Shown: positions 1 to 6,448 of the stretch, piece by piece | How positions within the stretch are numbered: the first letter of the stretch is position 1 | How the letters are laid out: each line of letters begins with the position of its first letter | DNA from: Nitrospira sp. UBA5699 | GTDB taxonomy: Bacteria > Nitrospirota > Nitrospiria > Nitrospirales > Nitrospiraceae | Assembly (NCBI GenBank): GCA_002420105.1 | Contig: DIHJ01000068.1 | Span: 50,175-57,293 of the forward strand | Length of the DNA: 7,119 bases | Reading direction: 5' to 3' | Program-made: the position numbers and the translations under genes | The notes under the pieces: model-generated | The model's input: only the letters and a program-made list of their open reading frames with translations | The model's database searches: none | What the model was told of the DNA's origin: nothing

Positions 1-67
1 GGGGGGGGGGCGGCGCGCCCCGCCGAGAAGGGGGGATCGACCCCCGCCGATAAAAACCGTCCGCCTG
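1..67. other. Gene-free GC-rich edge with inverted repeats
   Basis: No open reading frame with coding character is visible here. The stretch opens with ten consecutive G. A CGGCG/CGCCG inverted repeat follows at 11-25, containing the 8-nt palindrome GGCGCGCC at 12-19. A second inverted repeat, GGGGG/CCCCC, lies at 31-45. The G run sits exactly at the window edge, so its true length and upstream context cannot be judged. Confidence 0.6.
31..45 (-). terminator. Possible weak terminator hairpin after the cupin gene
   Basis: A perfect 5-bp G/C stem (31-35 with 41-45) closes a 5-nt loop, and it begins about 22 nt beyond the cupin stop codon. On the minus strand the stem is followed only by CTTCTC, not a real U tract. 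The TTTTT run lies before the stem rather than after it. A rho-independent terminator is therefore only tentative; the hairpin could instead protect the transcript end or have no role. Confidence 0.25.
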
Positions 68-385
68 CTAGGGATTCGGCGCGACAAACACGAGGACTCT
101 CAGCCGCTGATCCGTATGGTTCCTGACTCCGTGCTCCTCCCCCGCCGGAGCCATCGTTCCCTGCCCGGGCCCTAGAACCTGTTTCTCGGTTCCGACCTGA
201 AACGTGCCCTGACCTTCAAGCACCAGATAGACCTTGTCCTGCTCGCCGTGGATATGTCCATTCTGTTCCTGCCCGGGCTCGAAACAGTAGACGTCGCAAA
301 AAAACCGCTCGGTCTGAAAGATGTTGTTCTTCTTCATCTTCCCTGATGCAAACTGCTGATACTCCGAAAGGTTTATCACTTTCAT
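68..385 (-). CDS. Small single-domain cupin protein
   Basis: This 105-residue protein is essentially one cupin beta-barrel and is probably cytoplasmic, with no signal peptide or membrane segment. Cupin motif 1 is recognisable at about residues 38-60: H44-x-H46, then D50-K51 where many cupins have Gln or Glu, then the LEGQG turn. Motif 2 lies at about residues 72-89 and includes P80-x-G82, H85 and N89. H44, H46 and H85, perhaps with D50, would form the metal site. Small cupins of this size include metal-dependent isomerases, dioxygenase-like enzymes and sugar or ligand sensors, and nothing visible here decides between them. The ATG start has GGAGG 11 nt upstream, a slightly long spacing. The gene is divergent from the TPR gene and appears monocistronic within the window. 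Family assignment is firm; specific function is unknown. Confidence 0.88.
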   Translation of the reverse strand: MKVINLSEYQQFASGKMKKNNIFQTERFFCDVYCFEPGQEQNGHIHGEQDKVYLVLEGQGTFQVGTEKQVLGPGQGTMAPAGEEHGVRNHTDQRLRVLVFVAPNP

Positions 386-443
386 ACCACTTCGCGCCTC
401 CGCAAGATTGACTGAAACAGGGCCATGGCTCCGTCGGGGCCGA

Positions 444-461
444 CCGGGAAGTATAACCCGG
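444..461 (-). promoter_or_regulatory. Candidate cupin promoter -10 inside an inverted repeat
   Basis: On the minus strand TATACT (450-455) matches the sigma70 -10 consensus at five of six positions. It lies within the 8-nt spacer of a perfect CCGGG/CCCGG inverted repeat (444-448 and 457-461). No good -35 is visible at 16-18 nt upstream; the region around 472-479 reads as CTGCTT-like sequence. An inverted repeat over a -10 could be an operator, but GC-rich 5-mers recur by chance in this genome. The predicted 5' leader would be about 58 nt. Confidence 0.33.
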
Positions 462-506
462 CATCCCGGAAAAAGCAGGTCCCGCCTCCGGCCTCCCCCG
501 GTCCCT

Positions 507-536
507 TTGACCCCTCCCCCGAATTTCGGCTACTCT
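507..536 (+). promoter_or_regulatory. Candidate sigma70-type promoter for the TPR gene
   Basis: TTGACC at 507-512 matches the -35 consensus at five of six positions and is followed after 18 nt by TACTCT at 531-536, a poor -10 matching three of six. Transcription would begin near 543, leaving a leader of only about 17 nt before the ATG at 560. That agrees with the absence of a convincing Shine-Dalgarno sequence there. The rest of the 386-559 gap holds no other gene that I can support. Confidence 0.3.
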
Positions 537-559
537 GAAGCAATGTCTCATCGCGCATC

Positions 560-2248
560 ATGAATCGATCGGAACGGCGCCGTCAAGAAGCGCAGCAGGG
601 GATCGGGCATTACGCCGGCCGAGTGGCCGCGTGGCTCAATGAGGGCAAGGTCCATCAGCAGGCGGGCCGCCTGGCTGATGCCGAGCAGGCCTATCGACAG
701 GCGCTCGAAGCGGCGCCGGATCATCCCGAAGCTCTTCATCTCCTCGGCCTCGTTTCCTATCGCCAGAATCGAATCACGGACGCGCTGCGCTACCTCGCGG
801 CCGCCGTTGCGCAACAACCCTCGGCTCCCCTCTACTGGTTCAATCTCGGCGTCGTCTCACAAAAGGCCGATCGCCGGGAGGAGGCCGTGGCGGCCTATCG
901 CAAGGCCGTGGCGCTCAATGCCCGCCACCTCGAAGCGCATGTGAATCTGGGCAACGTCCTTCGCGATCAGGGAGAACTGGCGGGGTCGATCGCCGCCTAT
1001 CGGGCCGCGTTGGCGCTCAATCCCGCACATGCCGACACGCACAACAATCTCGGGGCGGCATTGAAAGAACTCGGACGGCTCGATGAGGCCGTGGCGTCCT
1101 ACCGGCGCGCCCTGGAATTGAAGCCGACCCACGTCGAGGCGTTGAACAACCTGGGACTCGCGCTGATGGAAGCGGGAACCCTGCGCGATGCCGTCGCCTC
1201 GTTTCAACAGGCCCTCACCGTCATGCCCGGTTATCAGAAAGCGCTCTACAATCTCGGAGTCGCCTGGTCATGGGCCGGCGATGAAGCGAAGGCCGTCGAC
1301 TGCCTCCAGCAGGTGGCCCGGGCGAAACACGACCATGGCAAGCACGTGGCCGAAACGGCGATCTACCGCTCGCGGGTGAAGCATGATTGCGAGCAGATCG
1401 GGTATCTGCTCGCCCAGGGCCGTCTTGGCGACGACTACCGGCCGTATCTGACCTCGCTGCAGCACTTGCGGGAGACGCTGGAACGGGACCGGTCACCCGG
1501 CAATCGTCTACCCGCGGCCCCGGATGACCTGGCTCCGATCGCCCCCTCGTTCAACCGCATGCTCTATTGCGTACCGCCGGCACGGCTGGAACAAGGCGCC
1601 CTCAATCCGGCCCTGGACGTGGAATCCGTCGAAGCGCGGTATCTGGCGAAAAAACCGGAGGTCACCTACATCGATGGATTGCTGAACCGGGAAGCGCTCG
1701 ACGCCCTGCGCCGGTTCTGCCTGGAAGCGACCATCTGGAAGAAGGATTATGAGAACGGCTACAGCGGCGCGTTCCTCGGCGACGGTTTCGCCTCGCCCCT
1801 GCTCTTTCAGATCGCGGAGGAGTTGCGCCGCACGTTTCCGCGCATCTTCACGCACCACCGCCTCACCCAGGCCTGGGCGTTCAAGCACGACAGCGCGCGG
1901 CGCGGCCTCAACATCCATGCCGACGCCGCCGCGGTGAACGTGAATTTCTGGATCACGCCCGACGAGGCCAACCTTGATCCGGATACGGGCGGGCTGGTCG
2001 TCTACGACAGGGAGGCGCCCAGGGAGTGGAACTTCAAAGAGTACAACAGCGATCAGAACAAGCCGAAGATCCTGGCGTGGCTGAAGGAGGTGGGGGCCCG
2101 GGCGGTAACGATCCCCTATCGGGCCAACCGCGCCGTCGTCTTCAATTCAGATCTCTTCCATGAAACGGACCGGATCTCGTTCAAGGACGATTATCCGAGC
2201 CGGCGCATCAACGTCACCCTCCTGTACGGCTACCGGCTGAACGCCTAG
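560..2248 (+). CDS. TPR protein with C-terminal 2OG-Fe(II)-oxygenase-like domain
   Basis: The protein has 562 residues and no signal peptide or membrane helix. Residues ~23-255 form about seven consecutive 34-residue TPR units, with repeated NNLG, A-x-x-xY-x-x-AL and P-x-x-x-x-A positions of the OGT-like class, a protein-binding superhelix. Residues ~256-365 are an unassigned linker. Residues ~366-560 resemble a double-stranded beta-helix dioxygenase: H453-x-D455, H534 and R549 are placed as the usual iron triad and 2-oxoglutarate-binding Arg, surrounded by NFWITPDEANLDP and SRRINVTLLYG. The natural reading is a TPR-guided hydroxylase acting on a protein or a bound small molecule; the substrate is unknown. 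The TPR part is certain, the oxygenase part is inferred from motifs. Start: ATG at 560 lacks a clear ribosome-binding site, but the first in-frame TPR begins about 20 residues later, so little can be missing. The stop lies 25 nt from the convergent c-di-GMP gene. Confidence 0.88.
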   Translation: MNRSERRRQEAQQGIGHYAGRVAAWLNEGKVHQQAGRLADAEQAYRQALEAAPDHPEALHLLGLVSYRQNRITDALRYLAAAVAQQPSAPLYWFNLGVVSQKADRREEAVAAYRKAVALNARHLEAHVNLGNVLRDQGELAGSIAAYRAALALNPAHADTHNNLGAALKELGRLDEAVASYRRALELKPTHVEALNNLGLALMEAGTLRDAVASFQQALTVMPGYQKALYNLGVAWSWAGDEAKAVDCLQQVARAKHDHGKHVAETAIYRSRVKHDCEQIGYLLAQGRLGDDYRPYLTSLQHLRETLERDRSPGNRLPAAPDDLAPIAPSFNRMLYCVPPARLEQGALNPALDVESVEARYLAKKPEVTYIDGLLNREALDALRRFCLEATIWKKDYENGYSGAFLGDGFASPLLFQIAEELRRTFPRIFTHHRLTQAWAFKHDSARRGLNIHADAAAVNVNFWITPDEANLDPDTGGLVVYDREAPREWNFKEYNSDQNKPKILAWLKEVGARAVTIPYRANRAVVFNSDLFHETDRISFKDDYPSRRINVTLLYGYRLNA

Positions 2249-2273
2249 CTCCGGCGGTTCCCGACGGGATCGG
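2249..2273. terminator. Convergent intergenic gap with a weak hairpin
   Basis: Only 25 nt separate the stop of the plus-strand TPR gene from that of the minus-strand c-di-GMP gene. The gap contains a short TCCC-GAC-GGGA stem around 2259-2269, flanked by CCG and CGG, with no T run on either strand. A palindrome GGTTAACC (2272-2279) straddles the minus-strand stop. Neither is a convincing intrinsic terminator, so termination may be Rho-dependent or overlapping. Confidence 0.2.
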
Positions 2274-4409
2274 TTAACCCGCTTTGGGCAGCCGGTTGAG
2301 CTGAAGCAATTTGGCGAACTCCTCCGCCGGCATCGGACGGCCGAAGAGGTAGCCCTGCGCCTGATCGCACCCTTCCGCGAGCAGGATCGTCCGCTGCGCC
2401 TCCTCTTCCACCCCCTCCGCCAGCACCTGCAGCTGCAGGCTGTGCGCCATGGCGATGATCGCCCGCACGATCGGAACCGGTCCGGCCTGGCCGGAAATCT
2501 CACGGACGAAGGACTGATCGATCTTCACCATGTCGATCGGCAGCCGCTGAAGAAAACTCAGCGACGAATATCCCGTTCCGAAGTCGTCGACCGCCAGCTG
2601 CATGCCCATCGCCTTCAAGTCTCTCAACATGGTGATCGAGGCCTCGCCGTTGCGCATGGCGACGGTTTCCGTCAGTTCCAACTCGAGCCAGGCGGGCGAC
2701 AGTCCGGTCTCGCGAAGCGCCTCCTCGACGGCTTTCACCAGCGTGTGGCCGTGGAACAGCGAGTTGGAGACATTGACCGAGATCCGCGTGGGGGTCAGTC
2801 CGCGCTGCTGCCACACGCGACTCTGGCGGCAGACCGTCCGCAGCACCCACTCATCCATCTCGCGGATGAGGCCGGAATCCGACGCGACCGCCAGAAACAC
2901 CCCCGGCCCCAGCAGGCCCCGCTGCGGATGCTGCCATCGCACGAGCGCCTCCGCCCCCACAACCCGCAGGCTTCGCAGTTCAACCTGCGGCTGATAATAG
3001 ACCACGAATTCTTCCTGTTCCGCTGCATGGCGCAATTCGGATTCCAGGATCAACCGTTCGCTCGCCGCCGCATTCATGGCGCTGGAGTAGAACTGATAAT
3101 TGTTCCGTCCCTGCTCCTTCGCGTGGTACATGGCGTTGTCGGAGCGCTTCAGGAGCATGTCGACCGAATCTCCGTCGGCCGGAAAGGTCGCGATCCCGAT
3201 GCTGACCGTCACGAAGATCTCGTGCCCGCCGATGAGGAACGGTTTGGTAAGGGCGTCCAGAATCCGCCGCGCCACCTTGCCGGCATCCTGCACGTCGCGG
3301 AGATTGGTAAGGAGCACGGTAAACTCGTCCCCCCCCAGTCTGGCCAGTTCGTGCGCCATTTCCTGCTCCACCGAGCGGCCGACGGAATCGCTGTGGCGGA
3401 CCGATTCGGCCAGGCGGTCGGCGACGCTCTTGAGCAGCATGTCGCCGATGTGATGCCCCAACGTGTCGTTGATGACCTTGAAGCGATCGAGATCCATGAA
3501 CAGGGTGGCCAGCGTCGTCCGGTAGCGGCGCGCATGCGACAGCGCCTGGGTCACGCGGTCTTTGAACAACATCCGGTTGGGCAACCCGGTCAGGCTGTCG
3601 AAATACGCCAGTCGATGGATTTCCCGCTCGGAGCGCTTCCGTTCGCTGATGTCCTGAGCCGTGCCCACGATCGACACGGCCTTGAGCTGATCGTCGAACA
3701 CCGCCTCCGCCTGCAGATTGACCGTGAAGTCGGCGCCGTTGGGCAGGACGAGACGATGATCGATATCGCAGGGCTTCCGCTCCGTCAGAATGCTGTGCAG
3801 CGCCTCGGAGACACGGTCCCGGTCCTCGGGGTGTACGATTTGCAGAAACGCCTCCAGCGTCCCGCCGAAATCGCCCGGTCGAACGCCCATCAACCGGCAC
3901 AATTCGGACGAGGCCGTGAATTCCCCGGTGTCGTGACGCCATTCCCAGTTGCCGATCTTGGCGATGCGCTGGGCCAATCCGAGTCTGGTTTCGCTTCGGA
4001 TCAAGGCATCCAGGGTATGGCTCCCCCGCAGCATGTACCGCACGCGATGATTCAGAATCGTCGGGTGGATCGGTTTGGTGATGAAATCGGTGGCGCCGTG
4101 CTCGTAGGCCCCGGCAATCGAAGCCGTATCGTCGAGACCGGTCATGACCAGGATCGGCACCCGGCTTCCCCCGACGGCGCCGCGAAGTTTCGCGCAGGCG
4201 GTGAATCCGTCCATCCCGGGCATGATGACGTCGAGAATGACGATGTCCGGCCGACAGACGGCGAACTGTTCCAGCGCCTGCGCGCCGTTCTCCGCTTCGC
4301 AGACACGAAGCCCGGACCGTTCGAGGGCCTCCCGCAGAAACGTTCTCACCGATTCTTCATCGTCGACCAGGAGGGCCAACGGAGTCGTACTTGCTTCCTG
4401 CTTCGCCAC
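2274..4409 (-). CDS. Response-regulator REC-PAS-GGDEF-EAL cyclic di-GMP enzyme
   Basis: This 711-residue cytoplasmic protein has four domains. REC (~11-125) has acidic pair D16/D17, phosphoacceptor D60 in LDVIMPG, T90 and K112 of TKP, so it should accept phosphate from a histidine kinase. A PAS domain (~140-258) ends in the typical DISERKRSE linker. GGDEF (~268-442) keeps the intact motif at 359-363. EAL (~450-700) keeps E487-A-L, N546, E578, the DDFGTGYSS loop (D608, D609), K629, E665 and Q685. Both diguanylate cyclase and c-di-GMP phosphodiesterase activities are therefore possible; which dominates cannot be read from sequence. A roughly 12-residue insertion before GGDEF (344-355) displaces the inhibitory-site RHSD (338-341). 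I chose the GTG at 4407-4409 because AGAGGA lies 6 nt upstream; a GTG five codons earlier (4422-4424) has a poorly spaced site. No partner kinase is in the window, but a PilZ receptor is the next gene. Confidence 0.95.
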   Translation of the reverse strand: MAKQEASTTPLALLVDDEESVRTFLREALERSGLRVCEAENGAQALEQFAVCRPDIVILDVIMPGMDGFTACAKLRGAVGGSRVPILVMTGLDDTASIAGAYEHGATDFITKPIHPTILNHRVRYMLRGSHTLDALIRSETRLGLAQRIAKIGNWEWRHDTGEFTASSELCRLMGVRPGDFGGTLEAFLQIVHPEDRDRVSEALHSILTERKPCDIDHRLVLPNGADFTVNLQAEAVFDDQLKAVSIVGTAQDISERKRSEREIHRLAYFDSLTGLPNRMLFKDRVTQALSHARRYRTTLATLFMDLDRFKVINDTLGHHIGDMLLKSVADRLAESVRHSDSVGRSVEQEMAHELARLGGDEFTVLLTNLRDVQDAGKVARRILDALTKPFLIGGHEIFVTVSIGIATFPADGDSVDMLLKRSDNAMYHAKEQGRNNYQFYSSAMNAAASERLILESELRHAAEQEEFVVYYQPQVELRSLRVVGAEALVRWQHPQRGLLGPGVFLAVASDSGLIREMDEWVLRTVCRQSRVWQQRGLTPTRISVNVSNSLFHGHTLVKAVEEALRETGLSPAWLELELTETVAMRNGEASITMLRDLKAMGMQLAVDDFGTGYSSLSFLQRLPIDMVKIDQSFVREISGQAGPVPIVRAIIAMAHSLQLQVLAEGVEEEAQRTILLAEGCDQAQGYLFGRPMPAEEFAKLLQLNRLPKAG

Positions 4410-4415
4410 GTCGAA

Positions 4416-4421
4416 TCCTCT
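4416..4421 (-). promoter_or_regulatory. Shine-Dalgarno deciding the c-di-GMP gene start
   Basis: AGAGGA on the minus strand is followed by a 6-nt spacer and GTG at 4407-4409, an ideal arrangement. The competing GTG at 4422-4424 has only AGGGG three nt upstream, and that site falls within a TCGCC/GGCGA hairpin (4425-4437). This favours the shorter protein. Confidence 0.6.
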
Positions 4422-4424
4422 CAC

Positions 4425-4437
4425 TCGCCCCTGGCGA
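4425..4437 (-). promoter_or_regulatory. Small hairpin just ahead of the c-di-GMP gene ribosome-binding site
   Basis: A perfect 5-bp inverted repeat (TCGCC with GGCGA) encloses a 3-nt loop and ends three nt before the AGAGGA site at 4416-4421. Folding in the mRNA would leave the ribosome-binding site just accessible. A second inverted repeat, GGCGAA/TTCGCC with an 18-nt loop, lies at 4468-4497 in the same leader. The structures are read by eye and no regulatory class is recognised. Confidence 0.3.
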
Positions 4438-4509
4438 CAGAGGCGGCATGTCTTCCAGACCGAAGCCGGCGAACGGCACTTTTCTTACGTATTCGCCAGA
4501 TGGCTATAG

Positions 4510-4537
4510 ACAGTAGCAGGTTGTCCCGGATTGTAAA
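4510..4537 (-). promoter_or_regulatory. Candidate promoter for the c-di-GMP gene
   Basis: On the minus strand TTTACA (4532-4537) matches the -35 consensus at five of six positions. It is followed after 16 nt by TACTGT (4510-4515), a weak -10. This is the most AT-rich part of the 4410-4612 gap. It would give a leader of about 95 nt containing both inverted repeats described at 4425-4497. TATAGC at about 4502-4507 is an alternative -10 without a matching -35. No gene is supported in the gap. Confidence 0.3.
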
Positions 4538-4612
4538 GTTATCTCGCCGATTGGAAGAGGGGGCCGGCCGTGCGGCAACCGGAGCGCGGAGGAACGGGGA
4601 CGGAGCGAAAGA

Positions 4613-4969
4613 CTAGGCCGCGGCGGACGGATCCCCCGCCGGATTCTCCTGGTAGGGATGGCGCTCCAGTTGCGTCACGGTGTGCTGAAGACGCGCCCAT
4701 TCCTCCGGCTCGAGCGTCACGAATTCCAGGCCGAACTGCCTGTCACGACTCCAGCGGACGACCGCTTCCCGGATCTTGAGCGGAGGCTCGTCTTCCGACG
4801 TTTGTATCCGGACTTCCAGCGACGTGCCGGGCCTGACCGCGGTCGGGCTGTCCACCCGGCATCCGCGCAGCGAGAGATCGATGATGCTGCCGTCGCCGCC
4901 GACGATGTTCAGGGAGGTAAAGGAACTGCGGAATCGAACGGGAAACCGGGGATTCTGCCGTTGCTCCAT
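4613..4969 (-). CDS. Single-domain PilZ protein, likely c-di-GMP receptor
   Basis: This 118-residue protein consists of one PilZ domain (~4-100) plus a short tail rich in Pro and Ala. Both c-di-GMP-binding signatures are intact: RxxxR at R4-x-x-x-R8 near the N terminus, and D31-x-S33-x-x-G36 (DLSLRG) in the beta-barrel. The VRW...FGLEF segment (~71-83) is the typical late strand of the fold. PilZ proteins bind c-di-GMP and pass the signal to a partner through protein contact; there is no output domain here, so it must act on another protein. Start: ATG with GAGGG four nt upstream. It begins 27 nt after the rtcB stop on the same strand, close enough for co-transcription, and the next gene downstream makes and degrades its ligand. 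Partner and controlled process are unknown. Confidence 0.92.
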   Translation of the reverse strand: MEQRQNPRFPVRFRSSFTSLNIVGGDGSIIDLSLRGCRVDSPTAVRPGTSLEVRIQTSEDEPPLKIREAVVRWSRDRQFGLEFVTLEPEEWARLQHTVTQLERHPYQENPAGDPSAAA

Positions 4970-4996
4970 CGAGCCCTCGCAGCTTGCTGTGTGTGG

Positions 4997-6448
4997 CTAG
5001 CCCTTAATATTGCCAATCGGCCGGAGTTCCGCCACTTTTTTTGTGATTCCGGCGCGGTCGACGGTTTCCACCACCTCGGAAATATTCTTGTAGGCGAAGC
5101 CGGCCTCTTCGGCCAGGCCGGACATCGACACGGCTTTGACGAGGATCCCCCGCTGCTTCATCTGTTGCTGCAACTGCTCGCCCCGGATCGTCTTCTTGGC
5201 CTGCGCGCGCGACATCGTGCGCCCGGACCCGTGCATCGTCGATCCGAACGTGTCCCGCACCGCCCGGTCGGTTCCGACCAGCAGATACGAGCCGGTCTCC
5301 ATCGACCCTCCGCAAATGACCGGCTGCCCCGTCTGGCGGAACAACGGCGGCAATCCCGGACTTCCCGGCCCGAACGCCCGCGTGGCCCCTTTGCGATGGA
5401 CGAGCAACTCGCCTTCGGGATAGCGCTCCACCTTCGCGATGTTGTGCGCGACGTCGTACACCAGCTCCATCCCCAATTCCTCCGCCGACTTTCCGAACAC
5501 GGCGGCGAACGCCTCCCGAATCTGATGGGTGATGACCTGTCGATTGGCGAACGCGGTATTCGCCGCGCAGTTCATGGCGGCGAAATAATCCTGCCCCTCC
5601 ACGGACCGGAACGGCGCGCAGGCCAGCTGCTGATCCTTCACCGCGATGCCGTAGCGGCGCATGGCCTTTTCGAAGGTCTTGAGATAGTCGCTCGCCACCT
5701 GATGGCCGAACCCCCGCGACCCGCAATGGACCATCACCACGATTTGATCCTGACCGGCAAGACCCAAGGCCGCCGCCGTCTCAGGATCGAACACCCGGTC
5801 GTTCGACACCACCTGCACTTCCAAATAATGATTGCCGGACCCCAGCGTCCCCAGCTGATTGATGCCCCGGCCCACCGCATGATCGCTGACCGTGGAGGCA
5901 TCGGCCCCCGCGATGCACCCGCCTGCTTCGATGTGCGCCAAATCCCGGTGCCATCCATACCCTTCTTCGACACACCAGCGGGCGCCACGTGTCATGACCG
6001 CGTCGAACGAGTCCCGATTCAACCGGACGAACCCCGCCGCTCCCACACCGGCCGGCACGCGGCGGAACAATTCTGTCATCAGGCGATCCAGTTTCGGCTG
6101 TACGTCTTCCAGCGTCAGGTCCGTGCGAATCAAGCGCATGCCGCAGTTGACGTCATACCCCACACCTCCCGGCGAGATGACGCCGGTCTCAAGGTCGAAC
6201 GCCGCGACCCCGCCGATAGGAAACCCGTAGCCCCAATGCCCATCCGGCATACAGAGCGCATGGCGCCTAATCCCCGGCAGGCAGGCCACGTTTGTTACCT
6301 GATCGAACACACCACGATCCATTGATTGGAGAATGCTCGACGTCGCATAGATTCGTGCCGGCACCAGCATGCCGGACTTCTCGGTCACAGGGATTTCCCA
6401 CACTTCGTCGGTGATCTTATTGACCCGTATCTCGGTGTTCAGCTTCAT
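4997..6448 (-). CDS. rtcB: RNA-splicing ligase RtcB
   Basis: This full-length RtcB has 483 residues and no intein. RtcB is a GTP- and Mn-dependent ligase that joins RNA 3'-phosphate or 2',3'-cyclic phosphate ends to 5'-OH ends through a histidine-GMP intermediate; in bacteria it serves RNA repair. Visible active-site elements are D99 and C102 in GVGYDVNCGMR, N206-H207 in GSGNHYLE, H241 in MVHCGSRGFGHQ, H335 in YDVAHN, the guanylylated histidine H406 in STMHGSGR, and the C-terminal K482 of NIKG. The set matches the known metal and nucleotide ligands, so the enzyme should be active. Its ATG overlaps the archease stop as ATGA and no strong Shine-Dalgarno precedes it, so translational coupling to archease is likely. 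No rtcA or rtcR is in the window, unlike the E. coli locus. Confidence 0.97.
   Translation of the reverse strand: MKLNTEIRVNKITDEVWEIPVTEKSGMLVPARIYATSSILQSMDRGVFDQVTNVACLPGIRRHALCMPDGHWGYGFPIGGVAAFDLETGVISPGGVGYDVNCGMRLIRTDLTLEDVQPKLDRLMTELFRRVPAGVGAAGFVRLNRDSFDAVMTRGARWCVEEGYGWHRDLAHIEAGGCIAGADASTVSDHAVGRGINQLGTLGSGNHYLEVQVVSNDRVFDPETAAALGLAGQDQIVVMVHCGSRGFGHQVASDYLKTFEKAMRRYGIAVKDQQLACAPFRSVEGQDYFAAMNCAANTAFANRQVITHQIREAFAAVFGKSAEELGMELVYDVAHNIAKVERYPEGELLVHRKGATRAFGPGSPGLPPLFRQTGQPVICGGSMETGSYLLVGTDRAVRDTFGSTMHGSGRTMSRAQAKKTIRGEQLQQQMKQRGILVKAVSMSGLAEEAGFAYKNISEVVETVDRAGITKKVAELRPIGNIKG
6445..6448 (-). promoter_or_regulatory. ATGA stop-start overlap of archease and rtcB
   Basis: The rtcB ATG (6446-6448) and the archease TGA (6445-6447) share bases. 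Only GGTGGT-like sequence precedes this ATG, so re-initiation by ribosomes finishing archease is the likely route. It would tie the output of the two partner proteins. Confidence 0.8.

Noticed and set aside
216..551. 111-codon minus-strand frame over the cupin gene and its upstream gap
   Set aside because: It covers the cupin in another frame and crosses the putative promoter region; there is no family resemblance.
2980..3942. 320-codon minus-strand frame within the c-di-GMP gene
   Set aside because: It is another frame of the same strand, rich in Arg and Gly, with no recognisable motif.
4561..4583. Intrinsic terminator after pilZ
   Set aside because: An imperfect GC-rich pairing (GGCCGGCC, CCG/CGG) exists, but it needs bulges or very small loops and no T run follows on the minus strand.
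4410..4612. c-di-GMP (GEMM) riboswitch ahead of the c-di-GMP gene
   Set aside because: Inverted repeats are present, but I could not find the conserved GEMM core sequence elements.
2442..4616. 724-codon open frame on the plus strand opposite the REC-PAS-GGDEF-EAL gene
   Set aside because: It is an antisense shadow created by GC-rich codon use. Its translation has no domain character, whereas the minus strand shows four complete domains.
4658..6325. 555-codon open frame on the plus strand opposite pilZ and rtcB
   Set aside because: It is antisense to two genes with intact family motifs and its composition (many Arg, His and Pro) is typical of a shadow frame.
4997..6448. Intein within rtcB
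   Set aside because: Some RtcB genes carry inteins, but this one has normal length and the active-site motifs are uninterrupted.
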